From positions 29,858,001 through 29,922,000 of the forward strand of contig CM044314.1 of the NCBI GenBank assembly GCA_024291935.2: a stretch of 64,000 nucleotides of DNA, in the 5' to 3' direction. This DNA comes from Okapia johnstoni (Eukaryota > Chordata > Mammalia > Artiodactyla > Giraffidae). The notes under the pieces are model-generated. The model was not told where the DNA came from. It worked only from the letters and a program-made list of their open reading frames with translations, and ran no database searches. Shown here piece by piece: positions 22,364 to 33,757 of this stretch; within the stretch, counting starts at the first letter, position 1, and every line of letters begins with the position of its first letter. The translations under genes were made by a program, and so were the position numbers.

Positions 22364-23533
22364 AAAAAGGAAGAACACCAGAAATCAAATTGCCAACATC
22401 CACTGGGTCATCAAAAAAGCAAGAGAGTTCCAGAAAAACATCTATTTCTGCTTTATTGACTATACCAAAGCCTTTGACTGTGTGGATCACAATAAACTGT
22501 GGAAATTCTGAAAGAGATGGGAATACCAGACCACCTGACCTGACTCTTGAGAAACATGTATGCAGGTCAGGAAGCAACAGTTAGAACAGGACATGAAACA
22601 ACAGACTGGTTCCAAATAAGAAAAGGAGTGTCAAGGCTGTATATTGTCACCCTGCTTATTTAACTTATATGCAGAGTACATCATGAGAAATGCTAGGCAG
22701 GAAGAGGCACAAGCTGGAATCAAGATTGCTGGGAGAAATATCAATAACCTCAGATATGCAGATGACACCACCCTTATGGCAGAAAGTGAGGAACTAAAAA
22801 GCCTCTTGATGAAAGTGAGAGAGGAGAGTGAAAAAGTTGGCTTAAAACTCAACATTCAGAAAACTAAGATCATGGCATCTGGTCCCATCACTTCATGGCA
22901 AATGGATGAGGAAACAGTGGAAACAGTGGCTGATTTTGTTTTGGGGGGCTCCAAAATCATTGCAGATGGTGATTGCAGCCATGAAATTAAAAGATGCTTA
23001 CTCCTTGGAAGGAAAGTTATGACCAACCTAGACAGCATATTAAAAAGCAGAGACATTACTTTGTCAACAAAGTTTCGTCTAGTCAAGGCTATGGTTTTTC
23101 CAATAGTCATGTATGGATGTGAGAGTTGGACTATAAAGAAAGCTGAGCACCAAAGAATTGATGCTTTTTAACTGTAGTGTTGGAGAAGACTCTTAAGAGT
23201 CCCTTGGACTGCAAGGAAATCCAACCAGTCCCTCCTAAAGGAGATCAGTCCTGAGTGTTCGTTGGAAGGACTGATGTTGAAGCTGAAACTCCAATACTTG
23301 GGCCACCTGATGCAAAGAGATGACTCATTTGAAAAGACACTGATGCTGGGAAAGTTTGAGGGCAGGAGGAAAACGGATGACAGAGGATGAGATGGTTGGA
23401 TGGCATCACCGACTCAATGGACATGAGTTTGGGTGAACTCCGGGAGTTGGTGATGGACAGGGAGGTCTGGCGTGCTGCAGTTCATGGGGTTGCAAAGAGT
23501 TGGACACGACTGAGTGACTGAACTGAACTGAAG
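22364..23533 (+). mobile_element. BovB LINE, 1.2 kb
   Basis: Sense BovB from the start of the RT domain (GAAATCAAATTGCCAACATC) to the ACTGAGTGACTGAACTGAAC tail. The frame is lost by a base deletion near 22500, a TGA near 22542, a two-base deletion near 22628 and a stop near 23170. Confidence 0.95.
22644..23171 (+). pseudogene. BovB reverse transcriptase fragment
   Basis: A 175-codon open stretch within the BovB copy, from the [13 protein letters not shown] motif through the intact active-site motif [13 protein letters not shown] (residues about 42-54) to the thumb-like region. It ends where a G-to-T change makes TAA after IDAF. It lacks the endonuclease and N-terminal part, so it cannot make a working ORF2 protein. 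Confidence 0.9.
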
Positions 23534-23687
23534 TTGTAAGCAATCAGTTTACATGTTTCTAATGTGAGAGAAAAAAAAAAACTTGAAAAATGAATCAGGG
23601 ACCATAGGACTTTGATTTCAATACATTGATCTATAATTTGCCAGTGCCTTCAGATCAATCCTTATATATTAAGCTGCTGAGATTTAT

Positions 23688-23846
23688 GAGGGCTTTCCCG
23701 GTAGCGCTGGTGGTAAAGAATCTGCCTGCCAATGCAAGAGATGCAAGAGAGGCATGTTTGATCCCTGGGTTGGGAAGATCCCTTGAAACAGGAGATGGCA
23801 ACCCACTCCAGTATTCTTGCCTGGAAAATTCCAAGGACAGACGAGG
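23688..23846 (+). mobile_element. Bov-tA SINE lacking its 3' end
   Basis: The tRNA head and first part of the BovB-derived body are present, but the copy stops at CCAAGGACAGACGAGG, about 70 bases short of the usual end. A perfect 13-bp duplication, TGCTGAGATTTAT, lies at 23675-23687 and 23847-23859. Confidence 0.93.
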
Positions 23847-23859
23847 TGCTGAGATTTAT

Positions 23860-24488
23860 CAAGTGAAATCACTCTCCAAAGTTCAAGTAAGTATGTATAA
23901 ATGTGTCCACTAGTGAAAATGTCAAATATCATTTGGATAGGACTGTAGAGAAAGATGAGTACTGCCTTAAGTACCATAGCTTAAAAGGGTGCTCTTTGGG
24001 AGACTGACCCTGAGAACTGGAATAAAATGATACAAGAAAGGACGAAGATTCCCACAGCCTTCACTACCCTGTTGTTAAACACCTCCTTTGTCTTCAGGCA
24101 GGATCAAGCATAATTCTGACTCCATGGTCTTCTCTGGAAGCCTGAGGCTATGGGGTGCTGGGAAGGGCAGAAAAAGCAACCTTAGCCGCAGGCTGTCTGA
24201 TGACAATGACCTTGGGCCAAAGTACTCAGGACACCTGAGAGGAAATATCTGCTTCTTCCCTGGCTTAATTCTTCCCTGTTGAATAGAATATACAAGATAA
24301 TGTGAATATGTAACTTCAAGATTTTGATCAAAGGCACAAGAGCCATTACAGATAAGCATCTCCAGGAGCTCTCTACAACCTCAAGTTGACTCTTTTTATA
24401 ACTCAAATTCCTCCCCTCATGACCTCCTTCTGCAGGGAACAAATCTTCCCAAACTCATCCCAAGAACTTTCTTCATGGTGAGCTAACT
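23860..24488. other. No recognised feature
   Basis: Unassigned. A 94-codon minus frame (24075-24359) and overlapping frames have no recognisable motif. Confidence 0.35.
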
Positions 24489-24498
24489 AGATCACATG

Positions 24499-24714
24499 TG
24501 TACATGCTGTCACTCAGTCACGTCCGACTCTTTGCAACCCCATGGACTATAGCCCACCAGGCTCCCCATCCATGATATTTTTCTGATAAGAATACTAGAG
24601 TGAGTTGCCATTTCCTCCTTCAGGGGATCTTCCCGACTCAGGGATCGAACCCTCGTCTCTTGCATCTCCTGCACTGGCCGGCAGATTCTTTACCACTCGC
24701 CACCTGGGAAGCCC
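24499..24714 (-). mobile_element. Bov-tA SINE
   Basis: Full antisense copy with perfect 10-bp flanks AGATCACATG at 24489-24498 and 24715-24724. Confidence 0.94.
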
Positions 24715-24724
24715 AGATCACATG

Positions 24725-26055
24725 CAGCTCTGCCTTCAGTTACTGCTTATGAGATTTGCATATGGTTTTATGTATTGGAATCCTATTACCAAAAAGAAAC
24801 AAGAAAATTAGAGACAAGGAAAGCACAGACAGATTTTTAACTCCACTTGGCCAGATTTCTACCAGGTAAATAAGTCCAGAGCGCTGCCTAGTTTCTCAAT
24901 ATGATGTTAATAATATACCTTTTATTACAGTTCCTTACTCTGATTTATGTAAGATGTTAATTATCCCATCTTCATAAGGTGACAGACATCCTCTTAATCG
25001 GCCCAATTACTGCATTGAAAAGCATAGTTTTGACTACTGATAACTCTGAGATAACTCAAATTATTTCATTGTTCTGTGTTCCCCAGTTTGTAAGGTTTCC
25101 ATCATTCCTTTACAGAACTGTCTGATTTTGTTGTTTTGGATTACCACTCCAACTCCCAGCTGGGGTAGGAGGAGACTTCTCATACTCCTCAAAAGACATC
25201 AGATCTCAGTCACTTATCTCTGATCATTGGGTTTCATCTTGCCCTAATTCCACTTCAATACCAGTCCCTGTAAAGTGTTCAGTTCCAGACAACTCAGGAC
25301 ATGTCTCAGGGGATCCAGGAAATATCCCACAGCCCCATCAACCTCCCTCCTATGTAGGTCAACACTAGTTACCTAAGAAGTGCATAATGGGGATCACTCT
25401 GAACGCCCATGGTTGAGTTACAAAAACCACAAAAAGAGCCATTACACCACTCAACACATAACTATTATGAAAGTTACTTGGGATAAATATGGTGGCCTGT
25501 TCTAGGCTCCATTTAGTCATTAAAATAAGCTCTTCCATCTGATGAACAAGACCTACATGCTTAACTCACACTCCCACTCTAATGCCACAAGCAGGAAAGT
25601 GCTGGCTAATTTACACTTCTTCTTGGTGAGGAGACACTGGCTTGAGTTTTTGCTTCAACTTTTCACTGACAGCAAACATCATCTTGAGCTCTTTCTCTGC
25701 TGGGAAAAGGGTGACGTTGGTTTTGATTTCCTGCCCAATAATTTGTGTTATTTTCCAAGAAAATGTGTGAATATTCACAACTGACAAATTCGGGTGTACG
25801 TAAAATCCTTACTCATGTGTGGTTCATACTTTCCTCACCTCTGCAAATAGGGGCTGTCAAAAACAAATTAAGTAATTACAGAGTGTTGCTGCAGCTGTGT
25901 GTATCCTTCATTACATTATATGACTGTGGTTAAGGGATGACTGTCTCCTGCCTAGTTTTTAAAATATTTATAATGGAAGGTGGATTGTCAGGGCATGTTC
26001 CACTGTTGCCAGAAAAAACAAAAAGTAAATGAAAATGATGTTGATGGCATGGCAT
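24725..26055. other. Long unassigned stretch
   Basis: About 1.3 kb with near-average composition. An 80-codon frame at 25542 and others nearby show no family signature. Confidence 0.35.
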
Positions 26056-26060
26056 GGCAC

Positions 26061-26082
26061 TGTGTGTGTGTGTGTGTGTGTG

Positions 26083-26113
<31 letters not shown>

Positions 26114-26114
26114 G
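26061..26114. repeat. Compound (TG)n(TCTG)n microsatellite
   Basis: TG run 26061-26085 followed by about seven TCTG units to 26112. Confidence 0.95.
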
Positions 26115-27415
26115 CGCATCTACAGTGAATGTTCTGCTGTGCTACAAAAGTTACTCTACTTACCTATTTCTTCTAATTTATATAAAGATATTCTATTTTC
26201 ATAAAAATAGAACAAATTTTTAAAAATAGAACAAATTGTCAATTCTCAAAAGACTCAATAAATAAAATATGCTTAGTACAAACAGTATGATTAATTAACC
26301 CCAATTTATAATTTCTTTTAAAAATACACTATCTCCACTGAAAATAATATATAATTAAATAACAAATATTTATCCAAGAAAATAGCACCTTTAAGACCTA
26401 ATAATCTTGCAAGATGAGAGGTTGATTTACTTTTTGTTGTTTGAACTATATAAGAGGAGAATAAAAGGTAAAAAGGAATGAAAATGATTGATTATTCTAG
26501 AATGTCTTGCTTTAAAAATCCTACATTAACCTTTGGACACTGATATCCTCAAAATTCTTAATTTCAGCATTCTAAACTAATAAGAATGAGAGAAGAAAAT
26601 TTATCATTTAATAATCTGTGTCTACTTTCCTAGAAAAAGTTCTCCATCTCGTAGTGGGCAATTTTCAACAAACTGAATTTTCACAGTTGTAGGAATACGT
26701 GCACTTAATGTAAATACAAGACAAAAGGCATCTGAATAAAAGAGAAGTTGTTCTACATGTATTGTGAATTAAATTTTACCAAATTTGTAAGATAATACAG
26801 CTTATTTTAAAATATATTGCACAAAGAATGTTAGAGTTTCAGTTAGAAGCAACAAAAAAAGGTCAAAATTAAGAGGCAACAAAGAAACATAAGCATAAAC
26901 CAAGAAATGGGCCATAACTAAATGAATAAAATGTAGCAAAAACAAAAAAAATAAGACAGAACCACTCTAGAAAAAAATAGAAAATCCCCATTGTGCCAGA
27001 TAAACAGAGACATCAAGGCCAGAGGAGAGAGAGGACTCAACAGCAGCTTCAACTTCAATCACAGACCATAGAGGCTCAGGATTAATGCTTCTATGGGGAC
27101 CAGAGATAGAATGTCTACACAGGGGAAAGACCTGTAGCTGGACTTCCCAGGTAAAGCATGGAGCCTTGAAGAACTACCTCCTCCATGAAGAGACTAAAGT
27201 AACTCCTTCCACCTAACTGTAAAAGCAGTTCAAAAGATTGCCACCTCTCCAGGCCCTTGAGTGAAAAATAAATCAACTGTGAGAAATCAAAACGCAAGGT
27301 ACCCATTAACACAAATGTAGGGTTTAAGTGTGTAACACCCGCATGATTAAAGCACCACAAACCATGCAATTGATACTGACATAAAAATTGTTGCTACAAA
27401 AAGCACTTTTTGCAT
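26115..27415. other. Unassigned AT-rich sequence
   Basis: 1.3 kb, very AT-rich to about 26990, then a somewhat GC-richer part that could belong to the 5' region of the L1/HAL1-like element that follows. I could not confirm it. Confidence 0.35.
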
Positions 27416-28000
27416 CCTAGAAAATGTGAAACCATTCTTTGGGAATACCTTAAAAATAAGGATTTAAGAAAATTCCAGGAAAGTGGGGGTGGAATGGAGG
27501 TGGGGAAGTTACCATAGCTGAAAATCATTTATAAGTTCAGTGAGAAATCAAGACACAATGGAAGAGATTAAGAAAATGCAGTCAATAGGAAAATTAGCAC
27601 TCCCAAAATATAGATTATATACAGTATGAAAGGGACTACAAGGAAGTATAACAAGATACTGAAAGGAGATAATGAAGGAACAAAAACCATAAGGAAAAGA
27701 TTAGAAACAGAAAATGAACAGGCCAACTTAAAAAAAAAAAAATCTGACTTAAAACATCTAGAAAAGAAGGGCAGACTCTTTGAAGTTAAAAACAAATAAA
27801 AATATCCACACCCAGATATGTCATAGAAAACTTTCCAAATTTCAATTACAAAGGAATAAGAAAGTAAAGACAAATTATCTATAAATAAATGGCTATTAGA
27901 ATGACAGTAGACTTCTTATTAACAATGATGATTCCAGAAGGCAATGAGACACCTTGAAGCAATGAGGGAAAATAACCCAAGCAGAGGATACACATGGCTT

Positions 28001-28210
28001 CCCTGGTGGTTCAGTGGTAAAGAATCTGCCTGCAGTGCAGGAGATGCAGGTTCAATCCCTGGGTGGGAAGATCCCCTGGAGGAGAGCATGGCTATCCCCT
28101 CCAGTTTTCTTGCCTGGAGAATCGCCATGGACAGAGGAGCCTGGCGGGCTATAGCCCGTAGGGTCACACAGAGTCGAACACAACTAAGCGACTAAGCAGC
28201 AGCAGCAGCA
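28001..28210 (+). mobile_element. Bov-tA SINE with 20-bp flanking duplication
   Basis: Sense copy ending in an AGC run. The same 20 bases occur at 27981-28000 and 28211-28230. Their last bases (GGCTT) also look like the SINE head, so the true duplication may be about 15 bp. Confidence 0.94.
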
Positions 28211-28479
28211 GCAGAGGATACACATGGCTTAACTATATAGAAGTGACGGTGAAATGAAAACATTTTTAGATTTTTTCATTGAAAAAGTTTACTGCCCACA
28301 ATTTTTCCAAGAAATGACTATTAGATTGAACCACATGAAATGTCTGATATTCAGCCATTTTTGATGCACAAAAATGACTATTTCTTATGATTCAAACTAA
28401 AAGACATGTGCTTCAAGGAGAAGAAAAGTGAAGCATTGATGAGCAGTTATTTGTAAATCTAAACAAACATTGACTAATA

Positions 28480-28682
28480 AGGGTGGCTCAGTTCAAAGAA
28501 TATATCTGCAGTGCAGGAGACTCAAGTTCCATCCCTGGGTCAGGAAGATCACCTGGAGAAGGAAATGGCAGCACACTCCACTATTCTTGCCTGGCAAATC
28601 CCAAGGAGAGAGGAACCTGGTGGGCTACAGTCCATGGGGTCACCAAAGAGTTACACAGGACTTAGTTACTAAACAACAATAA
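28480..28682 (+). mobile_element. Bov-tA SINE, diverged head
   Basis: Sense SINE. The head is eroded (GGGTGGCTCAGTTCAAAGAA) but the body from GCAGTGCAGGAGACTCAAG to TAGTTACTAAACAACAA is clear. Confidence 0.9.
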
Positions 28683-28933
28683 ATAAAAATATTATTTAAA
28701 AAATAATAAAATAACCACGGAAGCTGGAATGAGAGGAGAAAGCTAATATGTATCTAAGGGTATGAGCATAAAGCTACTAATTAATATTAAATCATATTAA
28801 GTCATGTGTTGATGTTAACATTTTAAGATTGACTCTTTAAAGGTCAGAAATAAAATATAGAACTTCCAAATTGGTAGTTGGAATGGGGGATAGAAATAAA
28901 GAAAACTCAGTCTTTCCAAGATAAGTTAGGAAA

Positions 28934-29143
28934 AGAAAGTGAAGTCGTTCAGTCATGTCCAACTCTTTGCGATCCTATGGACTATAGCCCACCAGGCTTC
29001 TCTGTCCATGGGGATTCTCCAGGCAAGAATACTGGAGTGGGTTGCCATTTCCTTCTCCAGAGAATCTTCCCAACCCAGGGATCGAACCTGGTCCCCCACA
29101 TTGCAGGCAGACTCTTTACCCTCTGAGCCACCAGGGAAGCCCC
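28934..29143 (-). mobile_element. Bov-tA SINE
   Basis: Antisense copy flanked by AAGTTAGGAAA (28923-28933) and AAGTTGGGAAA (29144-29154). Confidence 0.93.
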
Positions 29144-29396
29144 AAGTTGGGAAAGCAGCAAGTGAAAGCAAAAATAAAAGCCATGAGATGTAGACACATA
29201 AGCCCAGTGTTCTAGTAATCAAAGCAACAGTGTAATGAAACAAATAACCCTATAAAGGAGAAGATTCCCAGACAAGATTTTAAAGAACAGACCAACAAAT
29301 CCCAGCTATGTGCTTTATATAAACATATCTACAATGGCTCAAAAATGTCAAGAATAAATTAGTAAAAGGTTGAAAGAAGATACACCAGGCAAATGT

Positions 29397-29530
29397 TTAG
29401 AAAGAAGAGGAGGATGAGGATGAGGAAGAAGAGGAGAAGGAATGAGAAGGAAGAAGAGGTAAAGGGAAAGAAAGGGGAGGAGGGAGGGAGAAAAGGTGGA
29501 AAGGAGAGGGGACGAGGGCAGGAAGAAACC
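29397..29530 (+). repeat. Polypurine (GA/GGA-rich) tract
   Basis: About 130 bases almost entirely A and G (GAGGATGAGGATGAGG, GGGGAGGAGGGAGGGAG), with only a few pyrimidines. Such tracts can form triplexes. Confidence 0.9.
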
Positions 29531-29593
29531 AGTATAGCAATATTAGTCAGAGACTAACATCAAAAAAGACATTATTTCACAGCAAGAGTCTTT

Positions 29594-29721
29594 GAAAGTG
29601 CAAGTGTTAATCTCTCGGTCGAGGCTCGTTGTGACCCCATGAACTGTAGCTCACCAGGCTCCTCTATCCATGGAACTCTCCAGGCAAGAATATGGGAGTG
29701 GGTTGCCATTCCTTTCTCCAA
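29594..29721 (-). mobile_element. Bov-tA/Bov-A SINE fragment
   Basis: Only the BovB-derived half in antisense. It ends at TTTCTCCA, the boundary where the tRNA-derived head would begin. Confidence 0.85.
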
Positions 29722-29944
29722 AGAAAGTCCTTACGTAATGATAAAAAGAACAATACACCATGAAAGTACACTTGTTTTAAATTTGTATGCACCTAACCCA
29801 GTAGTCACAAAACATGTTAAATAAATATTAATAGTCTTGAAGAAATACTGACTGAAATTAAGACCACATTTGATTTCTTCTGTTTACAAAAATATTTTCC
29901 ACTATCAATTAGTTTTAATTATGTATTAGCTTGTTCATTGAAAA

Positions 29945-30045
29945 AGATGTTGGTGACAATTATGTCCTCAGCTAGAAATTAATGGTGAACAAAACAAAGT
30001 CCCTGTCCTCATGGAGCTTAAATTCCAGTAAGCAGAAACATTTAT
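29945..30045. mobile_element. L2-type fragment
   Basis: GTGAACAAAACAAAGTCCCT and CTCATGGAGCTTAAATTCCA are typical of the L2 3' region. Confidence 0.6.
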
Positions 30046-30400
30046 TTAAAAGTAAAATTTGAAAACATGGCTCACATGTGAGAAATTATATCTAAAATAA
30101 TACACAGTGCTCAAATTACTTATTCAGTCATATTGCTCATGTCTAAATGGTTCTCTGATAATAAAGTGGATATCATTAAGAGATCTGTTAATGTTTTAAG
30201 AGCTTCACTTTGTTCAATGAGTTTCATATGTTCGTTCACATATTGCTTTTCACTTTTATTGAACATGTTTACAAGGATGATACCGCACAAGATGAAACAG
30301 TAAAAGACAGTAAGAATTATCTAATGTTAAATATACAAACCATTTTAAAAAATAAGATATTACTGCCAAACTGTGTTTGTAGCCAAACAATAATGGGTAT
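30046..30400. other. No recognised feature
   Basis: AT-rich unassigned sequence before the antisense BovB. Confidence 0.35.
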
Positions 30401-30407
30401 AAAAATT

Positions 30408-31017
30408 ATTGTTGTTGTTGTTCAGTCACTCAGTCATGTCCAACTCTTTGAGACCTCATGGACTGCAACACGCCAGGCTTCCCTGTCTTTCACCTTTCCT
30501 GGAGCTTGTTCAAACTCATGTCCATGGAGTCAGTGATGCCATTCAACCATCTCATCCTCTGTTGTCCCCTTCTCCTCCTGACTTCAACCTTTCCCAGCAT
30601 CAAGGTCTGTTCCAATGAGTCAGCTCTTTGCATCATGTGGCCAAAGTATTGGAGCTTCAACATCAGTCCTTCCAATAAATATTCAGGGTTGATTTCCTTT
30701 AGGATGGACTGGTTTGATCTCCTTGCAGTCCAAGGGACTCAAGAGTCTTCTCCAACACCACAGTTTGAAAGCATCAATTCTTTGGCTCTCAGCCTTCTTT
30801 ATGGTCCACCTTTCACATCCATATATGACTACTGGAAAAATCATAGCTTTGACTATATGGACCTTTGTTGGCAAAGAAATATCTCTGCTTTTATTATAGT
30901 CTAGGTTTGTCATAGCTTTTCTACCAAGGAGCAAGTGTCTTTTAATTTTATGGCTGCAGTCTCCATCTGCAGTGATGTTGGAGCCAAAAAACTTAAAGTC
31001 TGTCACTGTTTCCATTG
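30408..31017 (-). mobile_element. BovB LINE, 0.6 kb
   Basis: Antisense BovB 3' end from a (TTG)n-preceded tail to the segment encoding TVTDFKFFGSN. The minus-strand frame is open from 31033 to 30683 (116 codons), then shifts and continues at 30675-30490. Confidence 0.94.
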
Positions 31018-31030
31018 TTTTCATAATTAC

Positions 31031-31670
31031 CAACTTGTTACATGAGAAATGTAGCTAAAATTCACTACAGTTACATGATTTAGGAAGTATAAATAGCAAC
31101 ACAGCACTGTAGGACACTTTCATCATTTGCTTTACTCTCCTAATGTAAAAAGCATAGATCTATTTACAGTTCTTCTTTGTACATAAGTGTGTGTTTCCAT
31201 TGAATCATATATTAAGATGATATAAGAATGTAAATACTTAAATCTTCATGAAGCGTATCTCTTTTCATTAATTGCCAAAGTATACCTAATATATTTCAAA
31301 GAACAAATTACAGCATAAGTTTTTTAGATATGGTCAAAACATAGTTGGCACAAGCTACCAAAAGAAATGTAGTCAAGTGGCAAGGGATATTTAATTTACA
31401 TCCTGAAATATTTACAGAAACTATCAAGTACTGATGATGATTGATAAGATGACACAAATAACTTCTGCTATAAATAACATGCATAGTTTTAGCTAGTATA
31501 AACACAGTTGTAACAATTAGAATGAAAAAAAGTCCTGAGATTACATCTGGTTCCCCAAAAAACAACTTCATATGAAAAAAAAAAGTTTCCATATGCTTAG
31601 AAAGCATACCTAGAATAGAAAGGAACATTTCAAATTAATCTGGTATTTATGGAGCCCCATTTTTCTGTAC
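31031..31670. other. No recognised feature
   Basis: AT-rich. A 106-codon minus frame (31308-31628) is hydrophobic because of T-richness and has no recognisable signature. Confidence 0.35.
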
Positions 31671-31882
31671 GTGCATGCTAAGTCGCTTCAGTTGTGTTTG
31701 ACTCTTTGCTATCCTATGGACTGTAGCCTGCCAGGCTTCTCTGTCCATGAGGTTTTCCAGGCAAGAATATTGTAGTGGGTTGCTGTGCCCTCCTCCAGGG
31801 GATCTTCCTGACCCAGGGATCAAACCCACGTTTCTTACATCTCTTGCAATGGCAAGCTGATTCTTTACCAACTAGGAAGCCC
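31671..31882 (-). mobile_element. Bov-tA SINE
   Basis: Antisense copy. The tRNA head is shortened (ACCAACTAGGAAGCCC instead of the longer GAGCCACCAGGGAAGCCC). Confidence 0.9.
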
Positions 31883-32599
31883 TATTTGCTGTATGCATGA
31901 TTATTTGTAATCTCTGCATTAGTGATCATTTCTAAAAGTTATGTTTTCCTCATCACTCTTGATGAGGTCAAGTAATTGAGAGTTAAATCTGAGAATCTAT
32001 GTCCACAGATGGTCCCGCATTTGATTGGAAGAAGCTTTCCTTGGATTTAATTTTCTGATCATCATGCATTGAAATGAGTTATGATGCTTTTGCCCATTTT
32101 ATCCAGCCAGGTCCACCCAGAATCTCTATGTGTGAGTTACTTAAAATGTACCAATTCTGAGGAAGAGGGAAATGCCAGGTCTGCCATTACCTGAAGTTTC
32201 CTGTGCATTCCTAGAGCCATTGAGTTTCCCTTTTTGTGTCTTCTAGGAGGAAGGTGGTGCAGAGAGAGAGGTGGTGAAGCCCAAGTTCTGCCAAGGTGAA
32301 GAATGTGACAGAAGATCCCTGCATAAAGTTGAGGCCCCACAGGGTATCACCTACCTAGTGAGACTGAAAAAGAGCTAAACTCCACCACACAGGAAGAGAA
32401 CAGCATGTAAACCTGCCCACCCCATATTTGAAGCTAAGGAAGGGGAAAGAAGGGAAAACTCTCCTGGGAGTTAGACTCACTAGGTGGTCCTCAGTGGGGT
32501 TTGCAGTACTAATTCTTAGTGCTTTAGACAGTCCAAAGAATCTTAAGTGGAGGAGTCAGCTTAAAGTAACTGCAGAAGGAATCACTAGAGAGAATAAAG
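31883..32599. other. Unassigned; one strong acceptor-like site
   Basis: No repeat recognised. A long pyrimidine tract ending TTCTAG at 32241-32246, followed by a GTGAAG donor-like site at 32296, would bound a 49-base exon. No protein match is evident. Confidence 0.35.
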
Positions 32600-33160
32600 A
32601 AGAAATTATATTTAAAAATAAAAGATTTTTCAGAATTGCTGAAAGATATCAGTCTTCAGATCATGGTGCTCAGCAAACACACACTAGACACATCACTGAA
32701 CAATGTCAGAGATGAAGAAAATTTTTAAAAACAGCCACAGAAAGTAGATAGATCTACAGAGAATTGGCATTAGGGCTGATGACTGACTTCTTGATATCCA
32801 GCCACTGGAAGTCAGAATATAAGCCACTGAAAGAAAGAAAATAACCAGCAACCTGAAACTCTATTTCTAGTAAATATCCTTTTCAAATAATAATGGTAGA
32901 ATCTAGGTAAGTATATGGGTATTCACTGCAACACTCTTTCAACTTTGCTATATGTTTGAAAATCTTCATAATAAAATGCTAGAAAAATACTTTTCAAGAA
33001 TGAGGTACAATAAAGACATTTTCAGATAACTGAAACATTATAAGGACTGTACTTCAGACAAAAGAATTGTCTAACATCAAAAGGATTGAATGTAAAAACA
33101 AATGGTGAGCAGAGATATTGTAGTAGTAAATAGGCGAGTAAATTTTTAAAAATTCTGTCT
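32600..33160 (+). mobile_element. L1/HAL1-like ORF1-region fragment
   Basis: Sense sequence resembling the L1/HAL1 ORF1 end (ACTGACTTCTTGATATCCAG, GAAACTCTATTTCTAGTAAA, AATAAAGACATTTTCAGATA). A small unrelated L1M 3'-end piece (GTATATGGGTATTCACTGCA, TTTGAAAATCTTCATAATAA) lies at about 32910-32985. Confidence 0.55.
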
Positions 33161-33161
33161 A

Positions 33162-33495
33162 GAATAAGAGACACAGATGCATAGAACAGTCTTATGGACT
33201 CTAAGGGAGAAGGCAAGGGTGGGACGTTCTGGGAGAACAGCATTGAAACATGTATATTATCATATGTGAAGCAGAGCACCATTCCAGGTTCGATGCGTGG
33301 GACAGGTACTCAGGGCTGGGGCGGTGGGTGGCCCAGAGGGATGGGATGGGGGGGGAGGAGGGGGATTCAGGATGGGGAACGCATGTGGACCCGTGGCTGG
33401 TTCGTGTCAGTGTGTGGCAAAAAAACACTACAATATTGTAAAGTAGCTGGCCCCCAACTAAAATAAATAAATTTATTAATAAAAATAAAAATAAA
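33162..33495 (+). mobile_element. Ruminant L1 3' UTR insertion
   Basis: Sense L1 3' end (GGGAGAAGGCAAGGGTGGGA, GAAACATGTATATTATC, CAATATTGTAAAGTAGCTGG) with an A-rich tail. Near-identical flanks AATTCTGTCTA (33151-33161) and AATTCTCTGTCTA (33496-33508) mark the target site. It contains a dense G-run cluster at 33338-33364. Confidence 0.8.
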
Positions 33496-33757
33496 AATTC
33501 TCTGTCTAAACCAATGATAATACTCTGGTTTGTGGCAGAAAACATTCTAGAGATAAAATACAACTACAGTAGTATATAAAGGGGAAGGAGAATGGAGTTT
33601 AAGCATTCTGAGGTCTCTCTTATCAGAGAACAGTAAGGATATTGATTAACTTAAATTTGATAAGCATATACATTAAAGTAGCTTTGATAGTGACATAAAA
33701 ATAGGGAAGGCATAACTTGCAAACAAAAACAGAATTAGAAAAAAATTCATAAACAAA

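Larger units (their letters stand above)
27420..29860 (+). mobile_element. Old L1/HAL1-like backbone interrupted by four SINEs
   Basis: Sense L1-superfamily pieces in order. ORF1-like sequence (ACACCCAGATATGTCATAG; ATTAGAATGACAGTAGACTT; CAGAAGGCAATGAGACACC) comes first, then a linker. After that come bits resembling the start of ORF2 (TATACACCAGGCAAATG-like at 29380; AAATTTGTATGCACCTAACC at 29780). Divergence is high, so the subfamily is uncertain. Confidence 0.55.

Noticed and set aside
27920..28240. AGC runs as a functional trinucleotide expansion
   Set aside because: AGC/GCT runs here (also at 3355, 4390, 4500, 60661) are ordinary tails of Bov SINEs.
31308..31628. A 106-codon hydrophobic minus-strand ORF
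   Set aside because: Composition follows from T-rich DNA. No conserved motif, start context or neighbouring exon, so I treat it as chance.
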